Shown here: one piece after another, positions 9,159-18,349 of the stretch | Position numbering within the stretch: the first letter of the stretch is position 1 | How the letters are laid out: every line of letters begins with the position of its first letter | From: Streptomyces sp. A1136 | GTDB taxonomy: Bacteria; Actinomycetota; Actinomycetes; Streptomycetales; Streptomycetaceae | Direction of reading: 5' to 3' | Length of the DNA: 64,000 nt | Assembly: GCF_004795055.1 (NCBI RefSeq) | Contig: NZ_SSBJ01000012.1 | Span: forward strand, 62,001-126,000 | The notes under the pieces: model-generated | Seen by the model: only the letters and a program-made list of their open reading frames with translations | Databases searched by the model: none | What the model was told of the DNA's origin: nothing | Made by a program: the position numbers and the translations under genes

Positions 9159-10742
9159 ATGAGTGTGGACACCAGAACGTCAGGGTTCGACGACCAGCCC
9201 GCGCTGAGCATGGTCAAGGTGCCGTGCGATCCCGCACAGGTCATCGTCAACCACGCAAGCTTCCGCGTGCGGCTCGCACCGAGCCCGAGCGCGCGTTCCA
9301 AGCCCTCGATGCCCTCCAACGCCCAGGGCCGGGCGCCCGTCCTCGGCGGCGCCGCGGTCGCGGCCGCCGGGGCGACCCGCCGCCGGGCCCCCGTCGTCTG
9401 GAGCGGCAAGGCGGACGCCGGCGACACCGCCGCGATGGGAGGACTGCTCCAGGCCGCCCGGGAGGCGGGGCGCGGCCACGACCGCTTCGACGGGGGAGCC
9501 ACCCAGACCATCCCGCGCGTCGACCTCGCGCACGACCTCGCCGACGACACGCTCGCCACGCCGACCGTCATCGGGCAGCGCACCTACGGCGACCCGGACG
9601 ATACCCGCCCCATCGGCGCGGTCCGGCAACCCGGGCGGCCGGCCTACGACTACGGGCCGCCCCGCGGGTACGACGACGCCTACGACGACGCCTACGACGA
9701 GGACGGCGGGAGCGCCGACCAGTCCCGGCGGCAGGCCTCCGACGCCCGCGCCCAGGCCTCGTACTACCCGGGCCGCCGGATGAACCTGGGCGTCGTGCTG
9801 CTCCCGCTGCGCGTCTTCCTCGGCTTCATCTCCATCTACGCCGGCATGGGCAAGCTGTGCGACCCCGTCTACTTCGACGGCGGTGAACGCGGCTCCATGG
9901 TCACCTGGCTGCACACCCTGCATCCCTGGGCACTGGCCGAGCCGCTGCGCGACTTCGCGCTCGCGCACCCCGTGGGCTCCGGGCTCACCGTGGCGTTCCT
10001 CCAGGTCATCGTCGGCGTGCTCACGGTCTTCGGACTGTGGCAGCGGTTCGCCGCCTGCTTCGGCGCGCTGCTGTCCGCCGCACTGCTGATGACGGTCAGC
10101 TGGAAGACCGTCCCGGCGTACGACGCGCCCGACATCATCTACCTCGCCGCCTGGAGCCCGCTGATCATCGCGGGCGCCCCCGTCTACTCGCTCGACGGGC
10201 GCCTGGCGGGCGAAGCCTGGCGGACGCTCGGCCCGCGCTCCGAAGTCTGGCAACTGCGCCGGCGCGTACTGCGGCGCGGAGCCCTCATGGGCGGTGTGAT
10301 CTGCGGGCTGACCCTGCTCGTCGGCTCGCTCCTCGGCGGGGCCGTCCGGTCCACCGCCGTGGTCACCGTTCCCGGACCCGGTCGGGCCCCGAGCAACTAC
10401 CTGCCCGGCACCCCGCTGCCGGCGCAGGCCCCGGCCAAGCAGCAGCGGCAGCCCTCGCAGCAGCCCTCGAAGCCCGCCACGCCCTCGGCGAGCGCGTCCA
10501 CGCCAGCCGCCAAGTCCGGTCGGGGCGGCGCCGGTTCGGCGCCGTCGCAGAGCGCCGGGACGGCCGCGCAGTCACCATCCGCGAGCCGCAGCGGCGCGGG
10601 GAGCCAGACCACTCCGCGCAGCACTCCGCGCCAGTCCAGCCCGCAGCAGCCACCGACGTCGTCCTCGGGCAGCGGCAGCGGTGGCAGCGGTGGCGGCGGC
10701 GCCGCCAAGAAGCCCGGTCTGGTCGGCGGTCTGCTCGGCTGA
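9159..10742 (+). CDS. DoxX-family membrane protein with long disordered ends
   Basis: A 527-aa membrane protein. Residues 1-205 are mostly low-complexity (Asp/Tyr/Ala/Arg rich). Residues about 207-400 carry several membrane segments of the DoxX type (LLPLRVFLGFISIYAGMGKL, then TVAFLQVIVGVLTVFGL and others). The last 130 residues are a Ser/Pro/Gln/Gly-rich tail that probably lies outside the membrane. DoxX proteins are often linked to redox or sulfur metabolism, but the role here is unknown. No strong ribosome binding site is seen before the ATG at 9159; a start a few codons later is possible. Confidence 0.8.
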   Translation: MSVDTRTSGFDDQPALSMVKVPCDPAQVIVNHASFRVRLAPSPSARSKPSMPSNAQGRAPVLGGAAVAAAGATRRRAPVVWSGKADAGDTAAMGGLLQAAREAGRGHDRFDGGATQTIPRVDLAHDLADDTLATPTVIGQRTYGDPDDTRPIGAVRQPGRPAYDYGPPRGYDDAYDDAYDEDGGSADQSRRQASDARAQASYYPGRRMNLGVVLLPLRVFLGFISIYAGMGKLCDPVYFDGGERGSMVTWLHTLHPWALAEPLRDFALAHPVGSGLTVAFLQVIVGVLTVFGLWQRFAACFGALLSAALLMTVSWKTVPAYDAPDIIYLAAWSPLIIAGAPVYSLDGRLAGEAWRTLGPRSEVWQLRRRVLRRGALMGGVICGLTLLVGSLLGGAVRSTAVVTVPGPGRAPSNYLPGTPLPAQAPAKQQRQPSQQPSKPATPSASASTPAAKSGRGGAGSAPSQSAGTAAQSPSASRSGAGSQTTPRSTPRQSSPQQPPTSSSGSGSGGSGGGGAAKKPGLVGGLLG

Positions 10743-10799
10743 GGCCGTCGGTCCGGCCGAGACCTTCGGGTCCGGCCGAGGACCGTCCCACGAGGTCGG

Positions 10800-10830
10800 G
10801 GGCCCGGCGCGCGAGGAGCGCGCCGGGCCC
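10800..10830. terminator. Hairpin terminator after the DoxX-like gene
   Basis: Perfect 13-bp G/C stem (10800-10812 with 10818-10830), 5-base loop GAGGA. It lies between convergent genes and could act in both directions. Confidence 0.85.
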
Positions 10831-11019
10831 TTCGGCATGCCGGGCCGCCTTGGTGCCAGGGGTTGGGCGCTCCGGGCGGGTGGGGTGCCCGCGGCGCCGG
10901 GGTGCGGGGTGGGCCGGTTGCGGGGCGCGGGCGGCGGGCGTCGGTTCCGGGCGGGGTGCGGGCGTCCGGTGGCTTCGTACGCCTCGGCGCGGCATGGGCC
11001 GCCGCCCCCGTGCGACCGC

Positions 11020-11790
11020 TCAGGAGCCGCCGTACGCGGCCAACTCCCTGGCGGCCTCGGTCAGGTCCTTCGCCGTGTCGATCGCCCGCCAGTAGGCCCC
11101 CTGGGGCAGCGGGAAGCCCGCGAGGCGGCGCTCGCGGGCCAGCCGGGGGAAGGTGGTGCGCTCGTGGTCGCCCACGTCGGGCAGCAGCGCGGCGAACCGC
11201 GGGCTGAACACGTACACGCCGGCGTTGACGGGATACGGCGACTGCGGTGCCTCGATGAAGTCCAGCACCTGCCCGAACTCATTGGTCTCCACGACCCCCC
11301 ACGGGATGCGCGGCCGGGCCAGCGCCAGCGTCGCGACCGCGTCCCGCTCCTTGTGGAACGCGGCCATCTCGCGCAGCGAGAACCGGGTCCACACGTCGCC
11401 GTTGGTGGCGTACCAGGGCCGGTCCGGGTGCGGGAGGTGCCGCGCGGCGTACTTGAGGCCGCCGCCGCGGCCCAGCGGCTGCGCCTCCACCACGGTCGTC
11501 ACGCGCAGTGGCAGCCGGGTCCGGCCGAGCCAGTCCTGGAGGACGCCGGCGAGGTGCCCGCAGGAGACGACGGCATCGGTCACCCCCTCCGCCGCCAGCC
11601 AGGCGAGCTGGTGCCCGATGATCGGCATGCCCGTTCCTGGGATCTCGACCATCGGCTTGGGCCGGTCGTCCGTGTACGGCCGCAGCCGCGTACCCTGGCC
11701 GCCCGCCAGGACCACGGCCTGGGTGGGGGCAGCCGGGAACGCGGCAGTGTCGTAAGGGGGTTGGGGCGGTACGGGGGAAACGTCGGTCAT
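11020..11790 (-). CDS. Sugar nucleotidyltransferase (NTP_transferase family)
   Basis: A 256-aa nucleotidyltransferase predicted to activate a sugar 1-phosphate with an NTP. The signature VVLAGGQGTRLRPYTDDRPKPM binds nucleotide and magnesium; LGRGGGLKYA and ATNGDVW (the catalytic Asp region) follow. The protein ends after the catalytic domain, without the left-handed beta-helix of GlmU/GlgC, so it resembles RmlA/ManC-like or MurNAc-1-P uridylyltransferase-like enzymes. The specific sugar is not clear. The first 22 residues are a Pro-rich extension. Confidence 0.85.
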   Translation of the reverse strand: MTDVSPVPPQPPYDTAAFPAAPTQAVVLAGGQGTRLRPYTDDRPKPMVEIPGTGMPIIGHQLAWLAAEGVTDAVVSCGHLAGVLQDWLGRTRLPLRVTTVVEAQPLGRGGGLKYAARHLPHPDRPWYATNGDVWTRFSLREMAAFHKERDAVATLALARPRIPWGVVETNEFGQVLDFIEAPQSPYPVNAGVYVFSPRFAALLPDVGDHERTTFPRLARERRLAGFPLPQGAYWRAIDTAKDLTEAARELAAYGGS

Positions 11791-11946
11791 GTCCGCCAGC
11801 GTAGGAGGGGGCCTCCTGCGGCGGCGGCCGACTCGACGGACGAGCGGACGGCGGTCTCGACCACTGACCGGACGCCCGACCCGCAGCCGGGCCGGATGCC
11901 TGACCCGCAGCCCGGCCGGACGGCCGTCAACCGGCCGGAAGCACCG

Positions 11947-12360
11947 TCAGCCCATCGAGGCGACGCCGGACGCGTACGAGGTGTCGCAGACGGGGCGGGC
12001 GAAGGACTGCGCCTTCGTCGGCCCGTAGGCCTCGACGGCGGCCCGGCCCAGCGCCCGCGCGATGCCCACGCAGTGTTCGGCGAGCGAGGGCCGCCGGTCG
12101 ACCTCCTGCTGGAGGTGCGTGAGGACGTCGCCCGGCTCCTCGCCTTGGCGCAGCTCGGTGAGGAGCTTGTCGCGCAGCAGATCCTGCGCGGCGCGCGGCT
12201 TGGCGGGAACGGACACGCCTTCGGCGGAGGCGGTCAGGATCTGGGAGGAGGAGTTGTCCGCCCAGGGGACCATGGTGACCGCCAGCGTCCCGGACAGGAC
12301 CAGGACGACGGGCAGGACCAGGGCGAGGGAACGGCCGATACGGCGGGCAGTGTGGGTCAC
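11947..12360 (-). CDS. Small secreted or membrane-anchored hypothetical protein
   Basis: A 137-aa protein of unknown function. The N-terminus has a basic start (MTHTARRIGRS) and one hydrophobic segment (LALVLPVVLVLSGTLAVTMV), either an uncleaved anchor or a signal peptide. The remainder is polar and helical, with two cysteines (Cys97 in EHCVGIA and Cys125 in RPVCDTS) that could form a disulfide outside the cell. It stands alone between the nucleotidyltransferase and msiK. Confidence 0.75.
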   Translation of the reverse strand: MTHTARRIGRSLALVLPVVLVLSGTLAVTMVPWADNSSSQILTASAEGVSVPAKPRAAQDLLRDKLLTELRQGEEPGDVLTHLQQEVDRRPSLAEHCVGIARALGRAAVEAYGPTKAQSFARPVCDTSYASGVASMG

Positions 12361-12514
12361 GAAGGCGAGAGTAGCGCTCGGTGAAGGTGTGACGACATTC
12401 GGTCACCCGGTCGGGGGACGGTTCGACGTGGCTTTTCGATTCGCGGGTTGACGAGTAGGGCCGAATGGCCCGATCTGCCCGGGATTCCGGTTACGGCCCG
12501 CCGCAACTCGCCGC

Positions 12515-12545
12515 GAAGGGGCGCCCCTTGACGGAGCGCCCCTTC
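12515..12545 (-). terminator. Hairpin terminator after msiK
   Basis: A 10-bp perfect stem (12515-12524 with 12536-12545) with an 11-base loop, just beyond the msiK stop codon. Confidence 0.75.
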
Positions 12546-12564
12546 ACCGGCGGTGTGCGGCCCG

Positions 12565-13656
<1,092 letters not shown>

Positions 13657-13704
13657 GGTGGTGAATCCCTTCTACCGGCAGGAACGTGCCGGACGATCCG
13701 AGTG

Positions 13705-13720
13705 GAAGGTCTAGTCCAGT
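13705..13720. promoter_or_regulatory. Candidate DasR operator (dre) upstream of msiK
   Basis: GAAGGTCTAGTCCAGT matches the core of the DasR consensus A(C/G)TGGTCTAGACCA(C/G)T: GGTCTAG and CCA are exact, with mismatches on the left flank and one in the right arm. DasR is the GntR regulator of N-acetylglucosamine use. The 13-base core AAGGTCTAGTCCA recurs at the nag locus in this window (46609). Confidence 0.65.
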
Positions 13721-13794
13721 AAGCGGACTCCGCCCGACGCTACCGGCCCGCCCGCCTCCTGTCAGCACCCCGGGGACGTGACGTCGGAAAGTTC

Positions 13795-13825
13795 TTGGCT
13801 GGCGGGTTGGCGGGCTGTGTAAAGT
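13795..13825 (+). promoter_or_regulatory. Candidate promoter of tRNA-Thr
   Basis: TTGGCT (13795-13800) and TAAAGT (13820-13825) are spaced 19 bp and lie about 35 bases before the tRNA. The TAAAGT -10 fits a vegetative sigma factor. Confidence 0.55.
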
Positions 13826-13859
13826 GAAGGCGATTCTGCGCGCCGCGCAGCGTCGCATC

Positions 13860-13934
13860 GCCTCCTTAGCTCAGTCCGGCCAGAGCAACGCACTTGTAAT
13901 GCGTAGGTCGTCGGTTCGAATCCGACAGGGGGCT
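13860..13934 (+). tRNA. tRNA-Thr (anticodon UGU)
   Basis: A 75-nt cloverleaf. Acceptor strands GCCTCCT (13860-13866) and AGGGGGC (13927-13933) pair with one G-U; the D-arm begins GCTCAG; the anticodon loop CTTGTAA (13893-13899) shows TGT at 13895-13897; the T-arm contains GGTTCGAATCC. CCA is not encoded. The 3' half, from base 13892, is duplicated at 30479, because this tRNA is the attachment site of the integrated element and its 3' half is supplied by the element. Confidence 0.95.
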
Positions 13935-13939
13935 CTGCG
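13892..13939. repeat. attL
   Basis: Left copy of a 48-bp perfect direct repeat. It covers the anticodon loop to the 3' end of tRNA-Thr plus five bases, and it completes a functional tRNA. Confidence 0.95.
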
Positions 13940-13976
13940 GACAGCCCAGCTCAGACCTCGTCTGAGCTGGGCTGTC
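13940..13976. terminator. Element-borne terminator behind attL
   Basis: Perfect 16-bp stem (13940-13955 with 13961-13976), loop CCTCG, then TTAT. It starts at the first base after the repeat, so it belongs to the element. It can end the tRNA transcript and, from the other side, the integrase transcript. Confidence 0.9.
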
Positions 13977-13981
13977 TTATG

Positions 13982-15403
13982 TCAGCGGATCTTGCGGCGA
14001 CGACGGGCGCGGGCCGCACGGGTGTTCTCTGTCTCAGTTCTGGTCTCAGACACGGGTCCGGGACCCGGTCCCGGGGCGGGCGCGGAGCGGGTCGCGGGCG
14101 CCGGCATGAAGGCCTCTCCCATCCGGCGCATCGCCTCGCGGGACAGCTCGGAGCGGCCCTTGACGTAGCGGCGCGTCTGGCTGATCTGGGTGTGCCGGAG
14201 GATCTCCATGATGGTGGGCATGTCCACCCCCAGCTCGTTCAGGATCGTGCCGGCCGTGTGACGACTGCCGTCATGCTGTCGGCGGTCGCTGATCCCCGCC
14301 TCCGCGAGCAGCTCCTTGAACTCCTCCCAGTCGGCCCGCGGGTCCAGCGGCCGGCCATCGGCGCGGGTGAACACCGCGCCGCACTCCTCCCAGAGGTCGC
14401 CGGCCGCCTGGCGCTGCTCGTCCTGCCTCGCCTTGTGCTCCGCGAGGTACGGCAGGAAGGGGGGCGGGATGGGGACGGGGTTCTGGCTCTTCTTCGTCTT
14501 GGGCCGGGTGAAGGCCAGGCCCCCGCCCTTGCGCTCGGGGCAGGTGCTGGCGTGCCGCCGGCAGGTCTTCGGGCAGGGCGGGGGACACCCGCGTTTGTAG
14601 CCCTTGTGCACCGAGCAGTCGGCCGGGCACGGCTCGAACCGGTGGAGCCGGGCCCCGCAGGCGTGCGCGTCCTTGCAGCCGTGCTTCCACGTGAGCCGCT
14701 GGAGCTGCCAGGCAGGGTGGAACACTCCGTGCTCCAGGTCGACGTACTGCCAGCGCAGTCCGAGGGCCTCCCCCTGCCGGAAGCCCATTCCGACGCCGAT
14801 GGCCCAACGCATGAACGTGGGCCGCTTGGCTGCCGCGGCGAGGAAGGCCTTCGACTCGTCCCGCGAGAACGGGTTCGCCTCCGTCTCGTCCACGGACGGC
14901 GGGTCCACCAGGGTGGCCACGTTCTCGTTGATGATCCTGCGGCGGTGGGCGATTTTCAGGGCCCGGGAGAGGATTCGGTGCACCTTGAGCACGTGGGACG
15001 CGGCGTGCCCCTCCTCCAGCATCACCGCGTACATCACCTCCAGGTGCTCCGGGGCTAGCTTGTCGAGGCGGTGCTTGCCGATGCCCGGGATGATGTCGTT
15101 CCGGGTCTTGGACCAGTAGTCGTCCAGCGACCGCGGCTTGAGCTTGAGACTCGCGATTGTCGACAGGTACGTGTCCATCCACTCCGCCACGGTCGGCTTT
15201 CGCCCCGCCTTCGTGGCCCGGCCCTCGTCGCGCAGCTTCTCCAGTTCGCGGACCTTCTTGGCGACTTCCGCCTCGGTTTTGCCCCGGCGGTGCCGGCGGT
15301 CCGGGCCGCCGTCGGGCTTCACGCCCATCGTGACTCGACCGTGCCACCACCCGTCACTGCCCAGGTAGATGGACGACTCCATGTTCGGCTTGCGTGGACT
15401 CAT
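13982..15403 (-). CDS. int: Site-specific tyrosine recombinase (AICE integrase)
   Basis: Catalyses integration into and excision from tRNA-Thr. Of 473 aa (numbering below counts from an in-frame ATG four codons upstream), the N-terminal arm and SAM-like core-binding domains cover roughly 15-160. The catalytic domain shows Arg213 (GFRQGEALGL), the His381/Arg385 box, His408 and the nucleophile Tyr417 (TRRYVKG). A Cys-rich insert (about 247-292) with spaced CxxxC pairs may bind zinc; similar inserts are common in actinobacterial integrases. The second box reads HDGSRHT, one residue longer than the usual HxxR spacing. The ATG at 15403 is chosen because GGAGGAG precedes it; the upstream ATG at 15415 lies within that site. 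Confidence 0.95.
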   Translation of the reverse strand: MSPRKPNMESSIYLGSDGWWHGRVTMGVKPDGGPDRRHRRGKTEAEVAKKVRELEKLRDEGRATKAGRKPTVAEWMDTYLSTIASLKLKPRSLDDYWSKTRNDIIPGIGKHRLDKLAPEHLEVMYAVMLEEGHAASHVLKVHRILSRALKIAHRRRIINENVATLVDPPSVDETEANPFSRDESKAFLAAAAKRPTFMRWAIGVGMGFRQGEALGLRWQYVDLEHGVFHPAWQLQRLTWKHGCKDAHACGARLHRFEPCPADCSVHKGYKRGCPPPCPKTCRRHASTCPERKGGGLAFTRPKTKKSQNPVPIPPPFLPYLAEHKARQDEQRQAAGDLWEECGAVFTRADGRPLDPRADWEEFKELLAEAGISDRRQHDGSRHTAGTILNELGVDMPTIMEILRHTQISQTRRYVKGRSELSREAMRRMGEAFMPAPATRSAPAPGPGPGPVSETRTETENTRAARARRRRKIR

Positions 15404-15420
15404 GTACTCCTCCATGCGAA

Positions 15421-15451
15421 AGGCGGCCCCGGGGACTGCCCGGGGCCGCCT
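15421..15451 (-). terminator. Hairpin between xis and int
   Basis: Perfect 13-bp stem (15421-15433 with 15439-15451), 5-base loop. It lies just upstream of int, so readthrough from xis would be limited and int may depend on its own promoter or on antitermination. Confidence 0.75.
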
Positions 15452-15469
15452 GCGGCTGTGCTGCTGAGA

Positions 15470-15670
15470 TCAGACGGACTGGGGCTGGAGCTGGGCGGCG
15501 AACGCGTCGATGTCGGTCCGGCGGATACGGCGGGCGCGACCGACCTTGACGAACGGCAGCTCACCCGCGGCCATCAGCTCGTAGAGGGTGGAGCGGCCGA
15601 GCGAGAGCAACTCGGCCGCCAACTCGACCGTGCAGAGGACTGGGGCGACGGGCATGGCTGCGGTGGTCAT
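15470..15670 (-). CDS. xis: Excisionase (MerR-like helix-turn-helix, HTH_17)
   Basis: A 66-aa DNA-binding protein that directs the integrase towards excision. The fold is visible in TVELAAELLSLGRSTLYELMAAGELPFVKVGRARRI (helix-turn-helix then wing) and the end RRTDIDAFAAQ is typical. GGAGGC precedes the ATG. It lies directly upstream of int as in pSAM2-type elements, here with a hairpin between. Confidence 0.92.
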   Translation of the reverse strand: MTTAAMPVAPVLCTVELAAELLSLGRSTLYELMAAGELPFVKVGRARRIRRTDIDAFAAQLQPQSV

Positions 15671-15723
15671 CGAAGTGCCTCCACGGTGATCGGATGTCGG
15701 GGCGGTTCTTGTCCCTCAGAGGT

Positions 15724-15938
15724 CCGCTACCGCCGCTACTCCGCTACCGGGCAGGTCAGGGGCGGTGTGCGGGTAGCGGATGAGGTAGCGGTAGCGGATG
15801 AGTGCCGCCACCGGCCTGGGGTGAGTACGAGGCCGGTGGCGGGTTGGGGTAGCGGATCTTTGCCGCTACCTCGGGGTGTTGCCGCTACCTCCCCAGGTGG
15901 TCTGACCTGCGTGGTAGCGGCGGTAGCGGAGGTAGCGG
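15724..15938. repeat. Cluster of twelve GTAGCGG heptamers, candidate replication origin
   Basis: GTAGCGG occurs seven times forwards (15773, 15785, 15791, 15849, 15914, 15923, 15932) and five times as CCGCTAC (15724, 15733, 15741, 15863, 15882). All are within 215 bp and between the replication ATPase gene and xis. Clustered short repeats in both orientations next to replication genes are typical of iteron-type origins. Confidence 0.75.
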
Positions 15939-15942
15939 ACTT

Positions 15943-17097
15943 TCAGGAACCGGGGGGCGGGCAGTACCTGGTCCAGGCGTCGGCGAGGTCGTCGGCGTAG
16001 TAGCCCTTGAGCACGGTCCCGGCGGTCTTGATGTTGCGGGCGACGATCGGGCGGTTGTGGCCGGTCATGTACTCGCGGAGCATCTGGCCGAGCCCGCGGG
16101 CGTCGAGGGGGCGGCCGTTCATGTCACCCCAGGGGGCTTCGTCCAGGGAGCGGAGCTGTTCGAGGACGGCGGCGGTGGGGAGGCGGGGGATGTCGCCGAA
16201 GACGTGGTCGCGCAGGTCGGTGAGGAGGCGGACGCCGAGGCTCGCCTTGTCGTCGCTCTCGGCAGCGGTGACCAGTTCGACGCAGGCGGCCCGTGCGCGG
16301 TCGGGCCAATCGCCGCCGGCGGCGTCGGCGACGGCGAGGAGGGGTTCCCAGACGTCGGCGGGCCGGTCGGTGACTCCGTCGGGCATGACGGGGAAGGCTC
16401 CGGTGATGCGGTCTCGGACGTTGTCGGCCCAGGTGGCGAGTCGGTCCCTGAGGGCGTGGCCCTCGGTGGTGTGCAGGCGCGCGCGGAACGGCTCGACCTT
16501 CTCCGAGCGGGCCCGGCGGCGCATGCGGATGACGACGGAGCGGGTCAGGATCGTGTCAGGGAGATTGCCCAATCCGGCTACGGCGAGGGCGCAGTACGAG
16601 GGGAAGCCGACGACGGATTGGTTGCCCGCGCCGTCGCTGACGCACCGGTAGGTGACGCCGGAGCGGCGGTGGCCGGCGTTGATGAACCCGCGCAGTTCTT
16701 CGTTCTCCCCCGCCTTCGGCCCGAAGACGGTGTCGATCTCATCAAACAGGATGGTCGGCCGTCCCTCGCCGCCGGAGACGGCGCGAAAGAGCGCGGCCGG
16801 GGAGGCGTTGACCGCCACCATCGGCGCGGGGACCAAAGTCTCCACGATCTCCAGTGCGCGGGACTTACCTGAGCCGGGCTCCGGTGACAGGAACGCGATC
16901 CGCGGAGTGGCGTCGAACGCTTCGAGGAGGTGTGCGTGGGCGTCCCACAGCGCGACCGCCACGTATGCGGCCTCGCTCGGGAAGACGTTGAAGCGCCGGT
17001 GGAAGGCCTCCACCGCGTCGAGAACAGTCGCTCCCTCGGGCGTCTGCTCCGGGGCCTCGGTGGCGGTGGGGACAGGGTGGACGGTGGTGAGGGTCAT
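15943..17097 (-). CDS. DUF3631 replication ATPase
   Basis: A 384-aa P-loop ATPase with a DUF3631 C-terminal region. Walker A is EPGSGKS (residues 73-79) and Walker B ILFDEIDTVFG; an arginine-rich segment RSVVIRMRRRARSE follows. Proteins of this group act as helicase or initiator partners of primase-polymerases in AICEs and phages. The ATG at 17097 is preceded by ACAGGAG and overlaps the upstream gene by ATGA. It is the last gene of the replication operon, and the GTAGCGG repeats follow it directly. Confidence 0.85.
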   Translation of the reverse strand: MTLTTVHPVPTATEAPEQTPEGATVLDAVEAFHRRFNVFPSEAAYVAVALWDAHAHLLEAFDATPRIAFLSPEPGSGKSRALEIVETLVPAPMVAVNASPAALFRAVSGGEGRPTILFDEIDTVFGPKAGENEELRGFINAGHRRSGVTYRCVSDGAGNQSVVGFPSYCALAVAGLGNLPDTILTRSVVIRMRRRARSEKVEPFRARLHTTEGHALRDRLATWADNVRDRITGAFPVMPDGVTDRPADVWEPLLAVADAAGGDWPDRARAACVELVTAAESDDKASLGVRLLTDLRDHVFGDIPRLPTAAVLEQLRSLDEAPWGDMNGRPLDARGLGQMLREYMTGHNRPIVARNIKTAGTVLKGYYADDLADAWTRYCPPPGS

Positions 17098-17447
17098 GCG
17101 ACGGCGCTCCTGTCGTCGGCCCACAGGGGGCAAGTGGTGCGGTGGCGGTCGTGGTCAGAGATCAGGGCTAGGGCGCGGGTCTGGCCTGCGGCGAAGAGGT
17201 CGCGCCCGCACGCGCACCAGGAGCGGGCGGTGGGGGTGGTGCCGCGGCCGGGGGCGGTGATGTGGAGCCAGGCGAGGGGCCGGCGTCCGTCGTCGGCGCG
17301 CGGGTCAGGGCGAACAGATGAAAGGACGCCTTCGGCGACGACCTTCGGCGCGCCACGGCCGTTCGGGGCGGGGGCCGGTTCGGCGGGGCTGATCCCGGCG
17401 GGGGTCCTTGTGGGGCTGTTAGCCGGGGGGTGTTCGCGGGCCGTCAT
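17094..17447 (-). CDS. Small hypothetical protein in the replication operon, possible zinc binder
   Basis: A 117-aa protein of unknown function. The first 45 residues are Pro/Ala rich. The second half holds WCACGRDL, then HDRHRTTCPLW, a Cys/His spacing that could bind zinc. Both ends overlap neighbours by ATGA, so it is translated with the primase-polymerase and the DUF3631 ATPase and probably serves replication. Confidence 0.75.
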   Translation of the reverse strand: MTAREHPPANSPTRTPAGISPAEPAPAPNGRGAPKVVAEGVLSSVRPDPRADDGRRPLAWLHITAPGRGTTPTARSWCACGRDLFAAGQTRALALISDHDRHRTTCPLWADDRSAVA

Positions 17448-18349
17448 GCCGTCCGCCGGCTGACGGGGTTGTTGCGGATGGACCAGTTGAGGGCGCTGGT
17501 GATGGCGGAGCGGTACTCGTACGGCTTGAGTCCGGCCGCTTCCGCCCCCCGGCTAAGAGCCTGCTCGACCTCATCGCGGTCGAGGTCGCCCAATGCGATC
17601 AGCCGCCCCAGGGCGCGGGCGGCCCTGACCAGCGCCTTGTTCCGGTGCCCCTCGGGCGCGTCGGCAACGTTCCGCTCCTCGTTGCGGAGCGCCGCGTCGG
17701 CATAGGCGGCCCGACGGCCACCACTGCGAGGCGCGGAGCGGGCGACGAGGGGGCGGGCGATGATCCGGGGCGGAGCGGCGAGCTTCGCCTGCAACCAGTT
17801 CGGGAGCGGGGCGACGGGCCGGTCGTCGGTGACGCGGTAGGCACCGGCGGGCGTGACGCTGCCGGGTGCGACGACGTACCCGCCCCATGCCCGGGTGTCG
17901 ATGTGCCGCCCGAGGATGTCCTGGGTGCTGCGCATCGTGACCCCGGCAGGGGCGGTGAAGTACAGGTGCCGGCCACCGGACGGCGTGGTCACCGTGAACG
18001 TGGGCGGGACCTGCTCGCCGGTCGCCTGGCAGAGGGCTTCGAGGATCTGAGCGCCGCTCTGGGTGCCGGGCGGGTCGGACTGTTTGGGCGGGTCGAGGTC
18101 GATCACGACCAACCCGGCCGGCCCGGTCGCCAAACCCACGTTGTAGGCGGTGGTGGCCCATGCGGTACGGATGCGGTCGAGGTCGGTGGTGGCGCGCTGT
18201 TCGGGCTTGGTGTGGCCGTCCGTGCAGGCACCCGTGCGCGGGCACCGGGTCTCCCCGTGCAAGGCGGGCACTTTGGAGCCGGTCCGGAGGGGGAAGACGG
18301 GCCAGCCGCGGGCGGCGATGCTCAGGGCGGTCGTCAGCAGGTCGCTCAT
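17444..18349 (-). CDS. Bifunctional DNA primase/polymerase (Prim-Pol, RepPP type)
   Basis: Archaeo-eukaryotic-type primase-polymerase of 301 aa, predicted to start replication of the excised element. The catalytic acidic pair is in VVIDLDPPK (Asp84, Asp86), followed by TPSGGRHLYF, the SxH-type motif. An N-terminal ARGWPVFPL segment is typical of the family. The C-terminal 80 residues are helical (ALVRAARALGRLIALGDLD). Start and stop overlap neighbouring genes by ATGA. Confidence 0.92.
   Translation of the reverse strand: MSDLLTTALSIAARGWPVFPLRTGSKVPALHGETRCPRTGACTDGHTKPEQRATTDLDRIRTAWATTAYNVGLATGPAGLVVIDLDPPKQSDPPGTQSGAQILEALCQATGEQVPPTFTVTTPSGGRHLYFTAPAGVTMRSTQDILGRHIDTRAWGGYVVAPGSVTPAGAYRVTDDRPVAPLPNWLQAKLAAPPRIIARPLVARSAPRSGGRRAAYADAALRNEERNVADAPEGHRNKALVRAARALGRLIALGDLDRDEVEQALSRGAEAAGLKPYEYRSAITSALNWSIRNNPVSRRTA

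Noticed and set aside
13740..13860. Possible small gene between msiK and the tRNA
   Set aside because: The open frames are fragments that overlap the tRNA and its promoter.
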